Below, piece after piece: positions 5,291-7,324 of a stretch of 7,324 bases of DNA (positions are counted from its first letter, which is position 1; every line of letters begins with the position of its first letter). The notes below the pieces were generated by a model. It saw only the letters and a list, made by a program, of their open reading frames with translations, did no database searches and was not told where the DNA came from. Position numbers and translations under genes: made by a program. Source of the DNA: Caldisericaceae bacterium (GTDB taxonomy: Bacteria > Caldisericota > Caldisericia > Caldisericales > Caldisericaceae); contig JALSNB010000086.1 in the NCBI GenBank assembly GCA_026987225.1, positions 1 to 7,324 of the forward strand, read 5' to 3'.

Positions 5291-6106
5291 ATAGGAGCGG
5301 GGAGAGTCGGATTAACACTTTCAATTGTTTTCAAGCGGGCGGGCTTTTCCGTATTAGTTGCAAGCAGAAAGCGTGTTAGCGCTGAAAAAGCTTCACGTAT
5401 CTCTAATGCCAGGGCTGTCGAAATACCTGAAGCTGCTAAAGCGGATATCGTTTTCTTAACAGTTCCGGATTCCGAAATAGTAAATGTTGCACGCTCTATC
5501 GAAAATGTTCTTAACAAAAAACAGACCGTTGTTCATACAAGCGGTGTTTTTTCTTCGGAGATTATTTCTTTTTTGCCTTCACGGACCTGTGCTTTGCATC
5601 CTTTAAAATCTTTTTCCGATCCGATTCTTTCTGCTGATACTATTTCCGGCACTCTCTTTACGTTTGACGGAGATGAAAGTGCATTTAGTGTTATATCTTA
5701 TTTGGTAGAAAAGATTGGTGACAGAATTGTAAAAATAAAGCCTTCGGATAAGCCGGTTTATCATCTTGCCGCCGTGCTTACGGCTAACTATACCGTTACG
5801 CTTTTTTCCATTTCCAAGGATATGCTTGAAGCTATAGGCTTTACTGACAAAGATGCAAACGATGCCTTACTTAATTTGATAAGCGGCGTAGTCCGGAATA
5901 TAAAAAACAGAGGAGCAGTTGATGCACTTACCGGTCCCATTGTAAGGGGTGATGCGGAAACTCTCCGCCTTCATCTTATGCATATAGAAGACAAAAATCT
6001 CGAAACCATTTACAAATCTCTTGCTTTTGCTACACTAAAGATAGCAAAGAAGCAAGGTTTGAGTGAAGATAAAATCAGAAAGATTGAAGAGGTGTTAAAT
6101 GGATAA
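5276..6106 (+). CDS. Rossmann/DUF2520 oxidoreductase, probable ketopantoate reductase (PanG-like)
   Basis: This 276-residue NAD(P)-binding protein has two domains. The N-terminal Rossmann domain shows MNIGIIGAGRVG (1-12, GxGxxG), VLVASRKR (27-34, where Ser and Arg suit NADPH phosphate), DIVFLTVPDSEI (57-68), VVHTSG (85-90) and LHPLKSF (107-113). The C-terminal helical DUF2520 domain shows KPVYHLAAVLTANY (159-172) and the hallmark LTGPIVRGD (218-226). Pantothenate synthesis needs ketopantoate reduction between the PanB and PanC steps. This gene overlaps panB by 8 bases and no classical panE or ilvC is seen, so it is the natural candidate. I recall the Francisella PanG reductase being of this type, but I have not checked. 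Start chosen: ATG at 5276, the only start preserving the first strand; it has no SD and appears leaderless. Family assignment is firm; substrate is inferred. Confidence 0.85.
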   Translation: MNIGIIGAGRVGLTLSIVFKRAGFSVLVASRKRVSAEKASRISNARAVEIPEAAKADIVFLTVPDSEIVNVARSIENVLNKKQTVVHTSGVFSSEIISFLPSRTCALHPLKSFSDPILSADTISGTLFTFDGDESAFSVISYLVEKIGDRIVKIKPSDKPVYHLAAVLTANYTVTLFSISKDMLEAIGFTDKDANDALLNLISGVVRNIKNRGAVDALTGPIVRGDAETLRLHLMHIEDKNLETIYKSLAFATLKIAKKQGLSEDKIRKIEEVLNG

Positions 6107-6908
6107 AATTACTGTTCCTAAAGTAAAACGTTTTAAGGGAAAGAAAATTATTACGGCGCTTACCGCTTATGATTTTCTTACGGCACGCATTGTTGACGAA
6201 GCGGGAGTGGATATTATACTTGTAGGAGATTCCGTTGGAACAACAGTACAAGGCTTGAACTCCACAATCCCCGTTAAGATGGAAGAGATGCTTTATCATA
6301 CAAGAATTGTGAGCAGAGCCGTTAAAAGAGCGTTGCTTGTTGGCGATATGCCTTTTTTGTCTTATCAAACGTCCGAAAGCGACGCGATACGTAATGCCGG
6401 TTTGCTTCTAAAGGAAGGGGCTGAGGCTGTAAAGCTCGAAGGTGGTTCGTCCGTTGCAAAGCTTATTGAAAAACTTGTTGTATCTGGAATACCGGTTATG
6501 GGTCATATAGGACTTACACCGCAGTCAGTCAATCTTTTCGGAGGTTATAGGATTCAGGGAAAAACAGAGAGCAAAGCAAGAAGAATTATCGACGATGCGA
6601 TTTCGCTTGAGCAGGCAGGTGTTTTTAGTATTGTGCTTGAAGGTATGCCTGAGGAAGTTGCCGCTAAGATTACAAATAGTGTAAACGTACCGACTATCGG
6701 AATTGGTGCCGGTAGGTATTGCGATGGCCAAATTCTCGTTATTACAGATATTCTTGGGATGGATCCCACATTTAAGCCGCGTTTCGTAAAACAATATTTG
6801 AATCTTTACGATGAGATTAAAAATGCGGTAAGTGCGTATGCGAATGATGTTGAAAACGGTAAATTTCCGTCCGAAGAACATGTTTTTCATTTAAAGAAAA
6901 AGGAGTGA
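6099..6908 (+). CDS. panB: 3-methyl-2-oxobutanoate hydroxymethyltransferase PanB
   Basis: PanB adds a hydroxymethyl group from 5,10-methylenetetrahydrofolate to 2-oxoisovalerate, making ketopantoate, the first committed step to pantothenate. The 269-residue product is of normal length for this Mg-dependent TIM-barrel enzyme. Metal and active-site positions are visible: Asp44 in LVGDSVG (41-47), Asp83 in VGDMPF (81-86), Lys112 and Glu114 in AVKLEGG (110-116), His136 in GHIGLTPQSV (135-144), and Glu181 in VLEGMP (179-184). GIGAGRYCDGQILV (201-214) is also typical. SD GAGGTG at 6089-6094 lies inside the upstream gene, 4 bases before the ATG; the 8-base overlap suggests coupled translation. All key residues are present, so the enzyme should be active. 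Confidence 0.97.
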   Translation: MDKITVPKVKRFKGKKIITALTAYDFLTARIVDEAGVDIILVGDSVGTTVQGLNSTIPVKMEEMLYHTRIVSRAVKRALLVGDMPFLSYQTSESDAIRNAGLLLKEGAEAVKLEGGSSVAKLIEKLVVSGIPVMGHIGLTPQSVNLFGGYRIQGKTESKARRIIDDAISLEQAGVFSIVLEGMPEEVAAKITNSVNVPTIGIGAGRYCDGQILVITDILGMDPTFKPRFVKQYLNLYDEIKNAVSAYANDVENGKFPSEEHVFHLKKKE

Positions 6909-6913
6909 GCACG

Positions 6914-7324
6914 ATGAAAGTGATACGTACAATCAAAGAAATGAAGGAATTCTCTAAAAATATAAAATCAGCCGGGAAAAGCATAGGATTTGTTCCGACC
7001 ATGGGTTATCTTCACGAAGGGCATCTTTCTCTTGTAAGAAGGTCTATAAAAGATAATGATGTTACGGTTGCAAGCATATTTGTAAATCCCACGCAGTTCG
7101 GTCCGACGGAAGATCTGGACGCCTATCCCAGAGATGAAAAGGGAGATTGCGATAAATTGGAGCTGGAGGGAGTCGATGCGGTTTTTATACCGACTCCTGA
7201 GGAAATGTATCCTCCTTCATATCAAACGTATGTGGAAGTAATGGAACTTACAAAATATCTGTGCGGGAGATTCAGGCCCACTCATTTTAGAGGCGTTACA
7301 ACCGTTGTTTTGAAGTTGTTCAAT
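6914..7324 (+). CDS. panC: Pantothenate synthetase PanC (partial, right edge)
   Basis: PanC joins pantoate and beta-alanine using ATP through a pantoyl-adenylate intermediate, the last step to pantothenate. The 137 residues present are open to the window edge, about half of the usual 280 or so. The nucleotidyltransferase signature is complete: FVPTMGYLHEGHLSL (26-40, HxGH at 34-37), VNPTQFGP (57-64), YPRDEKGD (71-78) and FRGVTTVVLKLFN (125-137). In the segment often written RPGHF the protein has RPTHF (121-125). SD AAGGAG at 6900-6905 overlaps the end of panB, 8 bases before the ATG, and the genes are 5 bases apart, so it shares a message with panB. Missing C-terminus is due to the window, not to damage. 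Confidence 0.97.
   Translation, partial: MKVIRTIKEMKEFSKNIKSAGKSIGFVPTMGYLHEGHLSLVRRSIKDNDVTVASIFVNPTQFGPTEDLDAYPRDEKGDCDKLELEGVDAVFIPTPEEMYPPSYQTYVEVMELTKYLCGRFRPTHFRGVTTVVLKLFN

Noticed and set aside
5137..5517. 126-residue open frame on the minus strand
   Set aside because: It crosses the predicted promoter and the start of the DUF2520 gene, and reads as a shadow of that gene.

Overview
The window is a bacterial housekeeping stretch, entirely on the + strand and almost fully coding. It is AT-rich, roughly 40% G+C by eye. Twelve protein genes are visible. Eleven are complete and one (panC) runs off the right edge. I see no tRNA or rRNA genes, insertion sequences, CRISPR arrays, phage genes or toxin modules, and no non-coding gap longer than about 50 bases.

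Layout. Positions 8-2556 hold the signal recognition particle set: ftsY, ylxM (HTH accessory protein) and ffh. Positions 2600-5240 hold a ribosome and RNA-modification set: rpsP (S16), khpA (KH protein), ylqD, trmD (tRNA m1G37 methyltransferase), a second SPOUT-type RNA methyltransferase and an unrecognised 100-residue ORF. Positions 5276-7324 hold a pantothenate (vitamin B5) set: a Rossmann/DUF2520 oxidoreductase, probably the ketopantoate reductase of the pathway, then panB and panC.

Organism. The order ftsY-ylxM-ffh-rpsP-khpA-ylqD-trmD is the Firmicutes-type arrangement. A TM1570-like SPOUT protein directly after trmD recalls Thermotogota and other deep-branching lineages. rimM and rplS, usual members of this operon, are absent from their expected places. 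I would place the organism in Firmicutes or a deep-branching low-GC lineage and cannot name it.

Regulation. ffh has no ATG, GTG or TTG at its proper N-terminus. The conserved protein starts exactly at an ATT codon behind a good Shine-Dalgarno (SD) site, so AUU initiation is the best reading. A near-consensus promoter overlaps the end of ffh and would drive rpsP and the genes after it. A 10-bp GC-rich hairpin that buries an SD-like sequence sits just before trmD, where expression of this operon is often stepped down. The pantothenate set begins with a perfect TATAAT box placed so that its mRNA would be nearly leaderless, and a perfect 9-bp inverted repeat covers the predicted start of transcription and the ATG, which suggests an operator.

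No wholly new multi-gene system is evident. The best second-look items are the AUU start of ffh, the leaderless start with palindrome at 5264-5290, the hairpin before trmD, and the unknown ORF at 4938-5240 with a possible frame disruption near its end.
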